DNA from: Flammeovirgaceae bacterium
GTDB taxonomy: Bacteria > Bacteroidota > Bacteroidia > Cytophagales > Cyclobacteriaceae
Assembly (NCBI GenBank): GCA_024638265.1
Contig: JAHEKQ010000002.1
Location: 61,922 to 125,921, forward strand
Direction of reading: 5' to 3'
DNA: 64,000 nucleotides
The translations under genes and the position numbers were made by a program. Under the pieces are notes generated by a model that saw only the letters and a program-made list of their open reading frames with translations, had not been told where the DNA came from and did no database searches. Positions 18,017 through 27,996 of the stretch are shown here, one piece after another; within the stretch, counting starts at the first letter, position 1; each line of letters begins with the position of its first letter.

Positions 18017-19390
18017 TTAGCTAGCAAGCGCCGACAATACGTCATGTTGGGTGATAATATGGATTGACTGCTTTTCATCGCGTACGAGAACTGCACGGGT
18101 ATCTTTGTTTAGGATGCTTGAAAGCACATCCAGGGTATTATCCATCCCAACGAAGGGCATAGGTGGATCCATTATGGTCGCCACTGCCTTTTCTCCAAGC
18201 CCGGGCTCATCCATGATCTTATTGAGGATCTTCGAAACGCTGATACTGCCTGAAAATTCATCAGCATGTAAAACGGGTACCTGGTCAATGCCTTTCTCAG
18301 AAAGTAATCGAACCACCTCACCTATTTTGTCTTCGCCTTTCACGGAAATAAGTTCACTTTTTCCATTTCGTCGTTTAATAATATCCCTTGCAGTCGCAAA
18401 GTCACGTTCCTCAATAAATCCGTGGTCCCTCATCCAGTTATCATTATAAATCTTTGCGAGGTAGCGCGTACCGTGATCAGGGAGGATGATGACCATCACA
18501 TCGCTTTCTTCCATGTTTTCCCTGGCATATTCCAATGCCCCGTGAACTGCTGAACCACATGACCAACCAATAAAAAGGCCTTCTTCACGAGCCAGTCTGC
18601 GTGTCATTATAGCCCCATCCTTATCGGTAACCTTTACAAAATGATCGATCAGGCTGAAATCCACGTTTGCCGGGAGGATATCCTCTCCTATCCCTTCTGT
18701 TAGATAGGGATAGATCTCCTTCACATCAAACTCACCGGTTTCCTTGTATTTTTTAAATACAGACCCGTAGGAATCTATTCCTACCGTTACTATATCGGGA
18801 TTTTGCTCCTTTAAGTACTTTGATGTCCCGCACATGGACCCACCGGTTCCAACACCCGCGGCATAGTGTGTTATTTTACCTTCTGTATCGCGCCAAATCT
18901 CAGGTCCGGTAGTTTCATAATGAGCTCCGGCATTTGCAGCATTATCATACTGATTGGGATAGAAGCTGTTCTCGGTTTCCTCGTTAAGTTTTTTAGCAAC
19001 TGAGTAGTATGAACGTGGGTCTTCGGGCGCCACATTTGTAGGACAGACTATCACTTCAGCCCCGAGAGCCTTCAAAGCGTCGATTTTTTCCTGGGATTGT
19101 TTATCGGAAACCGTGAATACACAATGATATCCCTTTGCCTTGGCTGCAAGCGCGAGGCCCATCCCGGTATTACCCGAAGTACCTTCAATGATAGTTCCAC
19201 CTGGTTTGATCTTACCTTCTTTCTCGGCATCCACAACCATTTTCCATCCTATCCGGTCTTTCATTGAATGCCCGGGATTCATGTATTCCACCTTTACAAG
19301 TATGGTGCCTTTGATCCCATCTGTGACATGGTTCAGTTTTACAAGTGGAGTATTGCCAATTGCTTCTACAATATGATTAAGATATTTCAT
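18017..19390 (-). CDS. Cystathionine beta-synthase (PLP enzyme with CBS-domain pair)
   Basis: A 457-residue protein. Residues 1-~320 are a fold-II PLP enzyme: PGHSMKDR with the cofactor lysine K44, EGTSGNTG binding PLP phosphate, and GVGTGGSMCG. Residues ~335-457 hold two CBS motifs (for example LLSEKGIDQVPVL and LDVLSSILNKDTRAVLV), which in this family bind adenosyl ligands. The haem domain of animal enzymes is absent. It should condense serine (or O-acetylserine) with homocysteine or sulfide; a pure cysteine synthase role is the main alternative. Sixteen bases after menA in a minus-strand run. Confidence 0.88.
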   Translation of the reverse strand: MKYLNHIVEAIGNTPLVKLNHVTDGIKGTILVKVEYMNPGHSMKDRIGWKMVVDAEKEGKIKPGGTIIEGTSGNTGMGLALAAKAKGYHCVFTVSDKQSQEKIDALKALGAEVIVCPTNVAPEDPRSYYSVAKKLNEETENSFYPNQYDNAANAGAHYETTGPEIWRDTEGKITHYAAGVGTGGSMCGTSKYLKEQNPDIVTVGIDSYGSVFKKYKETGEFDVKEIYPYLTEGIGEDILPANVDFSLIDHFVKVTDKDGAIMTRRLAREEGLFIGWSCGSAVHGALEYARENMEESDVMVIILPDHGTRYLAKIYNDNWMRDHGFIEERDFATARDIIKRRNGKSELISVKGEDKIGEVVRLLSEKGIDQVPVLHADEFSGSISVSKILNKIMDEPGLGEKAVATIMDPPMPFVGMDNTLDVLSSILNKDTRAVLVRDEKQSIHIITQHDVLSALAS

Positions 19391-19406
19391 TGATATAGTT
19401 TAATGT

Positions 19407-20306
19407 TTAGACCTGGAGTCCGGCTCCCACACCGAACAAAATTACAAATACCAGGGTGGAAATAGCCAATTGTTTTAATAATGGATCCATATCCCTTGAA
19501 GATTCGGCCTTCCAAAGCCTAATTCCGTTCATGAAAAATAATGGAAATGAAACGATGAACATCCATTGGTGCCATTCACTGAATACCAAACCGGCATAAA
19601 CAGAGATGCTCAGCATCCCGGATAACAGAAGTACCCAATGATAGACCTTCGCTTTCCGTGGCCCTATCCGGACGGGTATGCTATACTTCCCGGCAGACCT
19701 GTCTGATTCAATGTCACGGGTATTATTGATATTCAATACGGCAACACTGAACAATCCACAGGTCAATGCAGGTAATATCATTATGAATTCTATTCGGTTG
19801 GAGAAAAGATAATAGCTCCCGAGGACACCTGTAAATCCAAAGAAAAGTAGTACCGAAATATCACCCAGTCCTGCATAACCGTAGGGTTTCCTACCCACGG
19901 TATAAGTTATTGCAGCTACTATACAGAGTATTCCCAACCCAAAGAAAAACAGGAAACTCTCAAGATTCCACCCCAGTGAAACATACAAAAGGGCCAATCC
20001 ACTCAAAAGACTCAGCAACCCAAAGGTAATTATGGCATTGCGCATTTGGGATTTGGTAATCACTCCGCTTTGCACCGTCCTTGAAGGACCTTCCCGGTTC
20101 ACATTATCCGCACCGTGAATACTATCCCCGTAGTCATTGGCCAAATTCGATAATATTTGCAGGAATATGGTAGTAGCTACTGTTAGTAGCATAGTATTCC
20201 AGTTGAAAACACCAGTAGAATAGGCGAGGAATCCACCCATTCCTACACTGGATACTGCCAAAGGCAACGTTCGAAGTCGGAAGGCTGTTAACCAGGCTTT
20301 GATCAT
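19407..20306 (-). CDS. menA: 1,4-dihydroxy-2-naphthoate polyprenyltransferase
   Basis: Membrane enzyme of menaquinone synthesis (UbiA family), 299 residues from MIKAWLTAFRLRTLP. The aspartate motif that binds prenyl diphosphate-Mg is visible as NDYGDSIHGAD, and a second one lies at NTRDIESDRSAGK. Eight to nine membrane helices are apparent. The ATG at 20306 lies one base after the argS stop; an upstream in-frame start within argS is possible but less likely. Menaquinone is the respiratory quinone of Bacteroidota, so the gene fits the host. Confidence 0.92.
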   Translation of the reverse strand: MIKAWLTAFRLRTLPLAVSSVGMGGFLAYSTGVFNWNTMLLTVATTIFLQILSNLANDYGDSIHGADNVNREGPSRTVQSGVITKSQMRNAIITFGLLSLLSGLALLYVSLGWNLESFLFFFGLGILCIVAAITYTVGRKPYGYAGLGDISVLLFFGFTGVLGSYYLFSNRIEFIMILPALTCGLFSVAVLNINNTRDIESDRSAGKYSIPVRIGPRKAKVYHWVLLLSGMLSISVYAGLVFSEWHQWMFIVSFPLFFMNGIRLWKAESSRDMDPLLKQLAISTLVFVILFGVGAGLQV

Positions 20307-20307
20307 T

Positions 20308-22089
20308 TTACATCCTTTGTGGTGACTCAATACCCAATAAACTGAGTCCCCGTGCTATTGTTTTGGCGGTCTGGAATGATAGCAACAATCGGAAATTCCT
20401 CTTATTGATATCTTCCTCTTTCAGAATGATAACGTTTTGCCAGAGTTTATTGTAGTCTTTGGCCAGGTCATAGACAAATTGCGCCATCAACGAAGGAGAA
20501 TACTCCTCCCCTGCCTCTTTCACCTTATTTTTGAATTCACCAAGTTGATAGACTAGGTCACGTTCAATTTCAGTGAGCTCATTCACGTCATTATCAACTG
20601 CATAGTCGATCCCAAGCTGATCCGCTTTTCTGAGGAGCGAGTTGATCCTGGCATGTGTATACTGAATGAAAGGACCTGTATTTCCCTGGAGATCAACGGA
20701 CTCTGCTGGATTAAATAGAATTCTTTTCCTTGGATCCACCCTCAAGAGGTAGTACTTGAGTGCTCCCAGGCCTAATTGCCTGTATAGATTCTCCGCCTCG
20801 TCTGAATCAAGTTCATCCACTTTACCCAGTTCAGCCGTTTGTTTTGCAGCCGCGTCAATTACTTCCTGCATTAAGTCATCAGCATCCACTACAGTGCCTT
20901 CACGAGACTTCATTTTGCCCGAGGGCAGATCTACCATCCCATAAGAAAGGTGGTGACATTCTTTAGCCCATTCGTAACCGAGCTTATCAAGGATTAGAAA
21001 CAGAACCTTAAAATGATACTCCTGTTCATTTCCCACCGTGTATACCTGTCCTGAGATATTAGGATAGTCACTGTAACGCAAGATAGCGGTACCAATATCC
21101 TGGGTCATATAAACGCTGGTACCATCGCTTCTGAGTAGAAGTTTTTCATCCAGGCCATCCTCTGTTAGATCCACCCACACCGATCCGTCATCTTTCTGAT
21201 AAAATATCCCCTCTTTGAGTCCTTTCAATACGACTTCCTTCCCAAGTTTATAGGTCTCAGACTCAAAATAGAGTTTATCAAATTCAACTCCCATGGCTCT
21301 ATAGGTTACATCGAACCCTTTGTAAACCCATCCATTCATTGTCTTCCACTTTTCGTAGACCTCCGGGTCTTTGCTTTCCCACTTTAAGAGGGTTTCCTGT
21401 GCCTCTTTCATGATCGGGGCACTTTTCGCAGCATCTTCTTCAGAACTGCCGGATTCTATCAATTTGGCGACCTGTTTCTTATACTCCTTGTCAAATTTCA
21501 CATAATAATCTCCAATGAATTTGTCGCCCTTCATCCCTGTTGACTCCGGCGTTTCACCGTTACCAAAATGATCCCAGGCCACCATGGATTTACATATGTG
21601 TATTCCGCGGTCATTAATTATCTGCACACGGTGAACCTTTTTACCCGCTGCATTTAACAATTCTGACAAGGACCATCCTAGAAATATGTTCCTCAGGTGG
21701 CCTAAATGGAGTGGTTTGTTGGTATTGGGAGAAGAGAACTCCACCATCATTTCAGAACCGTCTTCCGGCCAGTCCAAATGAGTTTGTGTCAATTCAACCA
21801 ATCGCTTCGACCATACTTCATCGGAAATGCTGAGATTGAGGAATCCCTTAACCGTATTGAAATTGCTGACCAAGCTGTTGTTCTCTACCAGGAAAGTGCC
21901 CAGTATTTTACCACTTTCCTCCGGTGATTTCCTGGTAAATCGCAGGTAAGGAAAACATACGAAAGTGTAAGTGCCCTCAAATTCCTTTCGGGTCGGTTGT
22001 AACTGTATCTCTCCCTCAGGAATTGTCACGCCGAATTCACTCTCAAATCCGTCCCTTATCGTTTCTATTATGGAAAATTCAATATTCAT
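20308..22089 (-). CDS. argS: Arginyl-tRNA synthetase
   Basis: A 593-residue class Ia synthetase. Visible: the N-terminal additional domain, the HIGH-type motif in KPLHLGHLRN (~residues 129-138), the KMSK-equivalent KMKSREGTV, and the C-terminal anticodon-binding domain (LFNPAESVDLQGNTGPFIQYTH block). Normal length. It lies 11 bases after the deoxyhypusine-synthase-like gene and one base before menA, inside a five-gene minus-strand run that also includes an arginine-degrading hydrolase. Confidence 0.97.
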   Translation of the reverse strand: MNIEFSIIETIRDGFESEFGVTIPEGEIQLQPTRKEFEGTYTFVCFPYLRFTRKSPEESGKILGTFLVENNSLVSNFNTVKGFLNLSISDEVWSKRLVELTQTHLDWPEDGSEMMVEFSSPNTNKPLHLGHLRNIFLGWSLSELLNAAGKKVHRVQIINDRGIHICKSMVAWDHFGNGETPESTGMKGDKFIGDYYVKFDKEYKKQVAKLIESGSSEEDAAKSAPIMKEAQETLLKWESKDPEVYEKWKTMNGWVYKGFDVTYRAMGVEFDKLYFESETYKLGKEVVLKGLKEGIFYQKDDGSVWVDLTEDGLDEKLLLRSDGTSVYMTQDIGTAILRYSDYPNISGQVYTVGNEQEYHFKVLFLILDKLGYEWAKECHHLSYGMVDLPSGKMKSREGTVVDADDLMQEVIDAAAKQTAELGKVDELDSDEAENLYRQLGLGALKYYLLRVDPRKRILFNPAESVDLQGNTGPFIQYTHARINSLLRKADQLGIDYAVDNDVNELTEIERDLVYQLGEFKNKVKEAGEEYSPSLMAQFVYDLAKDYNKLWQNVIILKEEDINKRNFRLLLSFQTAKTIARGLSLLGIESPQRM

Positions 22090-22100
22090 TTAAGAGTGTT

Positions 22101-23072
22101 TTACCAGTCAAGCACATATGCAAATATGAGGGGTGCGACAATGGTCGCATCAGATTCAATTATATATTTGGGTGTATCGATTCCCAACTTGCCCCAAGTG
22201 ATCTTCTCGTTGGGAACGGCCCCACTATATGAACCATAACTTGTAGTACTATCGGAGATCTGGCAGAAATAACTCCAGAATGGGGTTTCCTCTAATTGGA
22301 GGTCCTGGGCCATCATTGGGACCACGCATATGGGAAAATCGCCGGCTATTCCTCCCCCGATCTGGAAAAAGCCGATTCCATCATCCCCTGCCTCATTCTT
22401 ATACCAGTCAGAAAGGTAGATCATGTATTCAATACCTGATTTTACCGTAGAGGGTTTAACATCACCGAGAATGCAATGTGCGGCGAATATGTTTCCCATG
22501 GTAGAATCTTCCCACCCGGGTACAACCATCGGTATGTTCTTTTGTGCCGCAGCGACCATCCATGAATCCGCGGGATCAATTTCATAGTACTGCTCGAGGA
22601 CCCCACTATTAATCAAATTGTACAGGTATTCATGGGGAAAAAAACGGTCACCGTTCGCCTCTGCCTCTTTCCAAATATCGAGAATATTTGATTCTATCCT
22701 CCGAAAGGCTTCCTCCTCGGGAATACAGGTATCTGTAACCCTATTCAGGCCCCTTTCAAGAAGGCCCCATTCATCCTCTGCTGATAATTGCCTGTATTCG
22801 GGAATGCGTTTGTAATGGCTATGTGCCACGAGGTTCATTACATCTTCCTCGAGATTAGCCCCGGTACAACTTATAAAATGAACTTTATCATGCCGTATCA
22901 TTTCTGCAAGACTTATCCCCAACTCACCGGTGCTCATAGCACCTGCCATTGCTAAAAGCATTTTTTGGCCTCTTTCAACATGATTCTTGTATCCTATTGC
23001 AGCATCCTTGAGTGAGGCAGCATTAAAATGCCTGTAATTCTTTTCTATAAACTGGCTAATCGAACCACCCAT
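22101..23072 (-). CDS. Deoxyhypusine-synthase-like enzyme, probably a polyamine synthase
   Basis: A 323-residue NAD-dependent fold related to archaeal and eukaryotic deoxyhypusine synthase. The family segments CTGANLEEDVMNLV and TWGKLGID are present, the latter holding the lysine (K295) equivalent to the catalytic lysine that carries the aminobutyl intermediate. Bacteria lack eIF5A, so the acceptor must differ; characterised bacterial homologues have been linked to homospermidine formation from putrescine or spermidine. The gene is three bases downstream of an arginase/agmatinase and near a divergent decarboxylase, which supports polyamine synthesis. Exact substrate pair unknown. Confidence 0.85.
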   Translation of the reverse strand: MGGSISQFIEKNYRHFNAASLKDAAIGYKNHVERGQKMLLAMAGAMSTGELGISLAEMIRHDKVHFISCTGANLEEDVMNLVAHSHYKRIPEYRQLSAEDEWGLLERGLNRVTDTCIPEEEAFRRIESNILDIWKEAEANGDRFFPHEYLYNLINSGVLEQYYEIDPADSWMVAAAQKNIPMVVPGWEDSTMGNIFAAHCILGDVKPSTVKSGIEYMIYLSDWYKNEAGDDGIGFFQIGGGIAGDFPICVVPMMAQDLQLEETPFWSYFCQISDSTTSYGSYSGAVPNEKITWGKLGIDTPKYIIESDATIVAPLIFAYVLDW

Positions 23073-23074
23073 AA

Positions 23075-24016
23075 CTACCTGTCTGAAAGCGTCAGTAATA
23101 CCCTTTCTAAAATACTCACTCCCGCTTCAGCCATTTTATTTTTTTCATCCAACAGTGGATTGATCTCTACCATTTCCCAGCAACAGACCTTCGATATTTT
23201 GAGCAACATTACATTAAGCGCTATTGCATCCTCCACTGAAAGTCCACCGGGAACCGGTGTACCTGTTCCACTGCTCACACTCGGGTCCATACTATCCACA
23301 TCAAAAGAAATATAGATTCGGTCGCAATCTTTAAAGTGGTCCTCCACCTGCTCCTTCACCCAATAAGGATTTTCCCTGAATTCCTTAACGCTGAGCCGTG
23401 GGATATTGTGCTTATTCATAATATGTTCCTCTTCAGGTTCCACTTCCCTTACGCCAATGAACATTACATCATCGAGACTCAAACGGTTGTCGGGCATGGT
23501 ACCTTTCAATTTCTGCCACTGGCCTGATGTCTCCGGCTTGATATCACGCCGTTTAACTGCTGTATTATCCAAACCCGAAGCAATGGCCAGGGTCATCCCA
23601 TGAAGGTTTCCCGAAGGTGATGTATAAGGGGTATGGAGATCTCCATGCGCGTCGATCCAGATTACCCCAATCCTGTCGTTGGGATAAGCCTGTAAGACTC
23701 CGGCAATTGATCCTGCGGCAGTCGAATGGTCGCCCGCTAATACCACCGGAAAATTCCCATCCTCCAATACTTGAGACACTGTATTGGCCGTTTTGGTAAT
23801 TACGTCCCTGATTCGGCTGATATACTTGGCCCAGGCATGTTCTACATCCTGTTCCAGGAAATTAAATCCGACATCCTGGTGGACCGCTCTATGTCTCAGG
23901 AAAATATTGGATTTCCTGTTGATTGCTGCTGCTTTAAGCGCCTCAATCCCCAGGCTGGCACCTACTGTGCCAGCACCTAATTCAAATGGTACTTCGACTA
24001 TTCTAATATCAGACAT
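23075..24016 (-). CDS. Ureohydrolase: arginase or agmatinase
   Basis: A binuclear manganese ureohydrolase, ~313 residues from the ATG of MSDIRIVEVPF (a TTG 24 bases upstream is less likely). Metal ligands are visible in AGDHSTAAG, WIDAHGDLHTP and SFDVDSMDP. The segment TSPSGNLHGM and the ending SSGTGTPVPGGLS look more like arginase than agmatinase. If arginase, it makes ornithine for a decarboxylase; if agmatinase, it makes putrescine from agmatine. It is the first gene of the minus-strand run with the deoxyhypusine-synthase-like gene and argS, and diverges from the decarboxylase gene, 87 bases away. Confidence 0.85.
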   Translation of the reverse strand: MSDIRIVEVPFELGAGTVGASLGIEALKAAAINRKSNIFLRHRAVHQDVGFNFLEQDVEHAWAKYISRIRDVITKTANTVSQVLEDGNFPVVLAGDHSTAAGSIAGVLQAYPNDRIGVIWIDAHGDLHTPYTSPSGNLHGMTLAIASGLDNTAVKRRDIKPETSGQWQKLKGTMPDNRLSLDDVMFIGVREVEPEEEHIMNKHNIPRLSVKEFRENPYWVKEQVEDHFKDCDRIYISFDVDSMDPSVSSGTGTPVPGGLSVEDAIALNVMLLKISKVCCWEMVEINPLLDEKNKMAEAGVSILERVLLTLSDR

Positions 24017-24056
24017 CTGCTCATAAAAATTGCGTTGCAAAGATTGTAAAATTTGG

Positions 24057-24066
24057 ACAATATTGT
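24057..24066. promoter_or_regulatory. Palindrome in the divergent polyamine promoter region
   Basis: ACAATATTGT is a perfect 10-base palindrome, flanked by GG and GCC that extend the symmetry with one mismatch. It is midway between the divergent ureohydrolase and decarboxylase starts, a good place for a shared operator. No experimental or family support; inference only. Confidence 0.25.
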
Positions 24067-24103
24067 GCCCTGTTTTGTTGATGTCACGCCGGATTAAAAA
24101 TCA

Positions 24104-25492
24104 TTGAAGAGTTATTTCGATCTAATTGATCAAACCTTTGAATTTCCCCAGGAGGAATTTAAAGTTGAGAACGACCATTTAAAATTCCACGATGTCCCCT
24201 TGATGGACATTATAAGGGAATATGGAACACCTCTGAAGTTTACTTACCTGCCCAAAATTGGACAGAACATCGATAATGCCAGGAGGCTTTTCACCAATGC
24301 AATGAAAAAGCACAACTACCCCTCCGATTACGTTTATTGCTATTGCACCAAGTCGTCACATTTTTCTTTTGTCATGGAGGAGGTCCTGGCACATGGGGCT
24401 CATATCGAGACCAGTTCAGCCTACGATCTGGAAATCGTCAGGCACCTACAATTGCAAGACAAGATCAATAAGCAGATCATGATAATCTGCAATGGTTTTA
24501 AGCGTCCACTGTATACTGAATACATCTGCAATTTGATCAACCAGGGATATGAAAACTGTATTCCGGTCTTGGATAATATGACCGAGATGAAAATTTATGA
24601 AGAGGGCGTAGAGGGTAATTACCAGGTTGGCATCAGGGTGGCTGCGGATGAAGAACCCAATTTTGAATTTTATACTTCGAGGCTTGGGATTCGCTACAGT
24701 GACATTATTCAGCTTTACCAGGAACAGATCAAGCCGAGTAAAAAAGCCAGGCTGAAAATGTTGCACTTCTTTATTAATACTGGCATAAGGGATACAGCAT
24801 ATTACTGGAGTGAACTGAGCAGATTTGTTTTTAAATACTGTGAATTGAAAAAGATCGCTCCGGAACTGGATACGATCGATATCGGGGGAGGATTTCCCAT
24901 AAAGACCTCACTGACCTTTGAATACGACTATGAATACATGGTCGACCAGATCATTCAGAATATCAAATGGATTTGTGACAAGAATAACGTGCCTGCTCCA
25001 AGAATCAAGACAGAATTCGGATCTTATACGGTAGGAGAAAGTGGCGGCATTCTGTATTCTGTATTGGATGAAAAATTACAGAACGACAAGGAATTGTGGT
25101 ACATGATCGATGGATCATTTATTACACATATGCCCGACAGTTGGGCGATGAGCCAGAAGTACATCCTACTCTCTGTAAATAAATGGGATGAGATGTATCA
25201 TAAGGTAAACCTCGGCGGTTTGACCTGCGACAGCCAGGATTATTATAATTCCGAGGCTCATTCCTCGGAGGTATTTCTTCCGATGAACCGCAATGGAGAA
25301 CCACTTTATATAGGTTTTTTCCATACTGGGGCTTACCAGGAATCGCTGGGAGGCTACGGCGGAATCCAGCATTGCCTTATTCCTTCTCCTAAACATGTGT
25401 TGATCGATCGCGATGATCGTGGAGAAATAAAAACGAGATTATTCTCTGAAGAACAGGGAAGCAAGGATATGCTGAAAATACTGGGATATTGA
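24104..25492 (+). CDS. Arginine/ornithine decarboxylase family (fold III PLP enzyme)
   Basis: A 462-residue alanine-racemase-fold decarboxylase with a TTG start. The PLP lysine is K83 in YCYCTKSSH, the glycine-rich phosphate site is IDIGGGFP, and the active-site cysteine is in GGLTCDSQD. The EPGR motif of ornithine decarboxylases is replaced by TEFGSY. Clearly shorter than Escherichia coli SpeA (~630 residues), because the inserted domains are missing. Cytophagales copies are usually labelled arginine decarboxylase; with an arginase-like neighbour, ornithine or another basic amino acid is also possible. Together with the two divergent genes it should form the polyamine pathway. Confidence 0.8.
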   Translation: MKSYFDLIDQTFEFPQEEFKVENDHLKFHDVPLMDIIREYGTPLKFTYLPKIGQNIDNARRLFTNAMKKHNYPSDYVYCYCTKSSHFSFVMEEVLAHGAHIETSSAYDLEIVRHLQLQDKINKQIMIICNGFKRPLYTEYICNLINQGYENCIPVLDNMTEMKIYEEGVEGNYQVGIRVAADEEPNFEFYTSRLGIRYSDIIQLYQEQIKPSKKARLKMLHFFINTGIRDTAYYWSELSRFVFKYCELKKIAPELDTIDIGGGFPIKTSLTFEYDYEYMVDQIIQNIKWICDKNNVPAPRIKTEFGSYTVGESGGILYSVLDEKLQNDKELWYMIDGSFITHMPDSWAMSQKYILLSVNKWDEMYHKVNLGGLTCDSQDYYNSEAHSSEVFLPMNRNGEPLYIGFFHTGAYQESLGGYGGIQHCLIPSPKHVLIDRDDRGEIKTRLFSEEQGSKDMLKILGY

Positions 25493-25551
25493 GCATTTTA
25501 ATATTCCCGTATGACAATTTTGTTACATTGCACTTTTGATTTTGGAACGGT

Positions 25552-27996
25552 ATGCGCAAGCTTGAATTCAATAAAGATGTTCTTCCCCATCTGGTTGCAG
25601 TTGTAGTATTTTACCTGGTTACGGTTGCCTATTTCCAGCCTGTGATATTCTCAAACAAGGATATTAACCAGCATGATATTCAACAGTGGGAAGGCTCTTC
25701 CAAGGAACTAAGGGATTACAGAGACCGAACTGGTGAAGAGGGATTATGGGCGAACAGCATGTTCAGCGGGATGCCTGCTTTCCTGATCAATGTAGAGTGG
25801 TCTGACCATGTTGTCAGATACATTAAAATCGTAGGATCACTGGGCCTACCTCACCCGGTCCGCCATATATTCCTGGCATTCGCTTCATTCTACATTATGC
25901 TGCTTTGCTTCAAGGTCAAACCATACCTGGCGATTCCTTCCGCTTTGGCTTTTGGTCTATCCTCGTACATGATGATCGGGATAAGTGCCGGGCACAATGC
26001 GCGAATCGGAGCTATTGCATTTACACCTCTTGTGGTAGGAGGATTCCAACTAGTCACTAAATCCCCACGGAAATGGTTGGGAGCCATGTTGATGTCACTG
26101 GGTACGGCACTTCATCTCCGTGAAAACCACCTCCAGATCACTTATTACCTCCTTATTGTTCTTATGGTATACGGGATAATCTTACTGGTCGAGGCCTACA
26201 GGGAGCAAAAGCTCCGCGAATTTGCCATGAATTTACTTATCCTGGCAGCAGCAGGCCTACTTGCACTAGGTACTTATTCAGGAAAATTCTGGACTACTCT
26301 TGAATACAGTAAATACTCCATGCGTGGCCCAAGCGACCTCAATGAACTTGTACCTGAAGAGGTGAACAAGGAAGGCTTATCCAAATCATATGCTTTTGAA
26401 TATTCCAATGGTATATGGGAGCCCATGACATTGCTGATTCCCGATTTTTTTGGGGGTGCCAGTTCTAATGTACTCGTCAATGACAGGGAAAGTGCCACCT
26501 ATCGGGCACTCACTCAAAGTGGGGACCCACAAATGGCACAACAACTTGTAAATTATACTTCAAGTTACTGGGGGAACCAACGTTTATCAGCTCCGTACTA
26601 CGCGGGTGCCATCATGATTTTTCTTTTTGTCCTTGGAATGCTGCTGGCAGAATCAAAATATCGGTGGTGGCTTGGAATCATCGCGGTTTTTGGAATTGTC
26701 CTGAGTTGGGGTGATTCATTCACGACCTTCAACTATTTCATGTTCGATTATTTCCCGGGGTACGATAAATTCCGTTCGGTAACCTTTGCACTTTATTTTC
26801 CCTTGTTTGCTATACCTCTCCTCGCCGCTGTCGGATTACAGTCCGTACTGGAAAATGGCATTGCAAAATCGACAAGAAAAAAATTCCTTATAGCACTTAT
26901 TAGTATTGGCGGATTATGCCTTTTAGTTCTTTTTTTCAGTGGACTTGCGAGTTTCACCAAAGAAGGAGAATCACAGCTGCCACAATGGTTTCTTAGTGCC
27001 CTGCGCGACGACAGGCAATCACTTATGCAATCAGATGCATTGAGGTCACTTGGTTTTGTACTTGCGGCCGTAATGGTAGTTTACCTGGGCGCTCTCGGTA
27101 ACCTGAAAAAATCACTGGTGATTTTTTTGTTGACTTTCCTCGTAGTAATAGACCTTTATACGGTGTCAAGACGCTATTTGAATGAGGATAACTTTGTAAG
27201 AAGTAGCAGGAGCAATATCAGTGCAATGTCGGATGCAGACAGGTCGATCTTGCAGGATAAATCAGATTACCGTGTTTTCAATATTGCGGGAAATGCCTTT
27301 ACCGAAGCGGGGACATCCTATTTTCACCAGTCTATTGGAGGCTATCACGGTGCAAAACTAAGAAGGTACCAGGAATTATATGATTGGCAAATCCAGCCCG
27401 AAATCCGGGATCTCGTCACGGCTCTTCAGGCAGGCCGGACTAATTATGACTCGATAGGGGTTATTAATATGCTAAACGTAAAATACTTGAAATACGGCAC
27501 TGGTGCTGACCAGGTGCTATTGAATCCCGCGGCTAATGGCCCGGCCTGGATGGTGGACAACATGGTTAGTGTCAATTCGGCCGATGAAGAACTCATTCAA
27601 ACCGGTGAAATCGATACAAAGTCAACGGCTGTGATTGACCAAAGCAACTTCACAATAGAAGGTGGTAATTTTGGAGGAGGGATCATTAACCAGGTAGAGA
27701 AAACACCGAATTATCTCAAATATAATGTTCAGGCCCGGGACAGGGCATTGGCAGTATTCTCAGAAATTTATTATCCGGTCGGCTGGAAAGCCACTATTGA
27801 TGGAAATGAAGTCGATATTCTGCGTGTGAATTATGTCCTTCGTGCTTTGGAAATTCCATCAGGCGATCATGTGGTGGAATTCAGGTTTGAACCTAGTTCC
27901 TATATGACGGGAAACAAACTTGTGATGGCTTCGAATGTACTTCTTGGCCTGCTGCTGATTTTTAGTTTGTATAAGAGTTTCAGAAAAGAATCATAA
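25552..27996 (+). CDS. YfhO family multi-spanning membrane protein
   Basis: An 814-residue integral membrane protein of the YfhO type (GT-C-like, possibly glycosyltransferase related). About 12-14 helices are visible, with an N-terminal periplasmic loop after helix 1 (NKDINQHDIQQWEGSS) and conserved GISAGHNARIGAIAF. A C-terminal extracytoplasmic beta-rich domain (~residues 640-780, ending SGDHVVEFRFEPSSY) precedes a last helix. In Gram-positive bacteria YfhO helps glycosylate lipoteichoic acid; in Bacteroidota the substrate is unknown. Its stop overlaps the next start by one base (TAATG), so the two genes are coupled. Confidence 0.85.
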   Translation: MRKLEFNKDVLPHLVAVVVFYLVTVAYFQPVIFSNKDINQHDIQQWEGSSKELRDYRDRTGEEGLWANSMFSGMPAFLINVEWSDHVVRYIKIVGSLGLPHPVRHIFLAFASFYIMLLCFKVKPYLAIPSALAFGLSSYMMIGISAGHNARIGAIAFTPLVVGGFQLVTKSPRKWLGAMLMSLGTALHLRENHLQITYYLLIVLMVYGIILLVEAYREQKLREFAMNLLILAAAGLLALGTYSGKFWTTLEYSKYSMRGPSDLNELVPEEVNKEGLSKSYAFEYSNGIWEPMTLLIPDFFGGASSNVLVNDRESATYRALTQSGDPQMAQQLVNYTSSYWGNQRLSAPYYAGAIMIFLFVLGMLLAESKYRWWLGIIAVFGIVLSWGDSFTTFNYFMFDYFPGYDKFRSVTFALYFPLFAIPLLAAVGLQSVLENGIAKSTRKKFLIALISIGGLCLLVLFFSGLASFTKEGESQLPQWFLSALRDDRQSLMQSDALRSLGFVLAAVMVVYLGALGNLKKSLVIFLLTFLVVIDLYTVSRRYLNEDNFVRSSRSNISAMSDADRSILQDKSDYRVFNIAGNAFTEAGTSYFHQSIGGYHGAKLRRYQELYDWQIQPEIRDLVTALQAGRTNYDSIGVINMLNVKYLKYGTGADQVLLNPAANGPAWMVDNMVSVNSADEELIQTGEIDTKSTAVIDQSNFTIEGGNFGGGIINQVEKTPNYLKYNVQARDRALAVFSEIYYPVGWKATIDGNEVDILRVNYVLRALEIPSGDHVVEFRFEPSSYMTGNKLVMASNVLLGLLLIFSLYKSFRKES

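Noticed and set aside
22101..23072. True deoxyhypusine synthase acting on eIF5A
   Set aside because: Bacteria have no eIF5A; the neighbours point to small-molecule polyamine chemistry.
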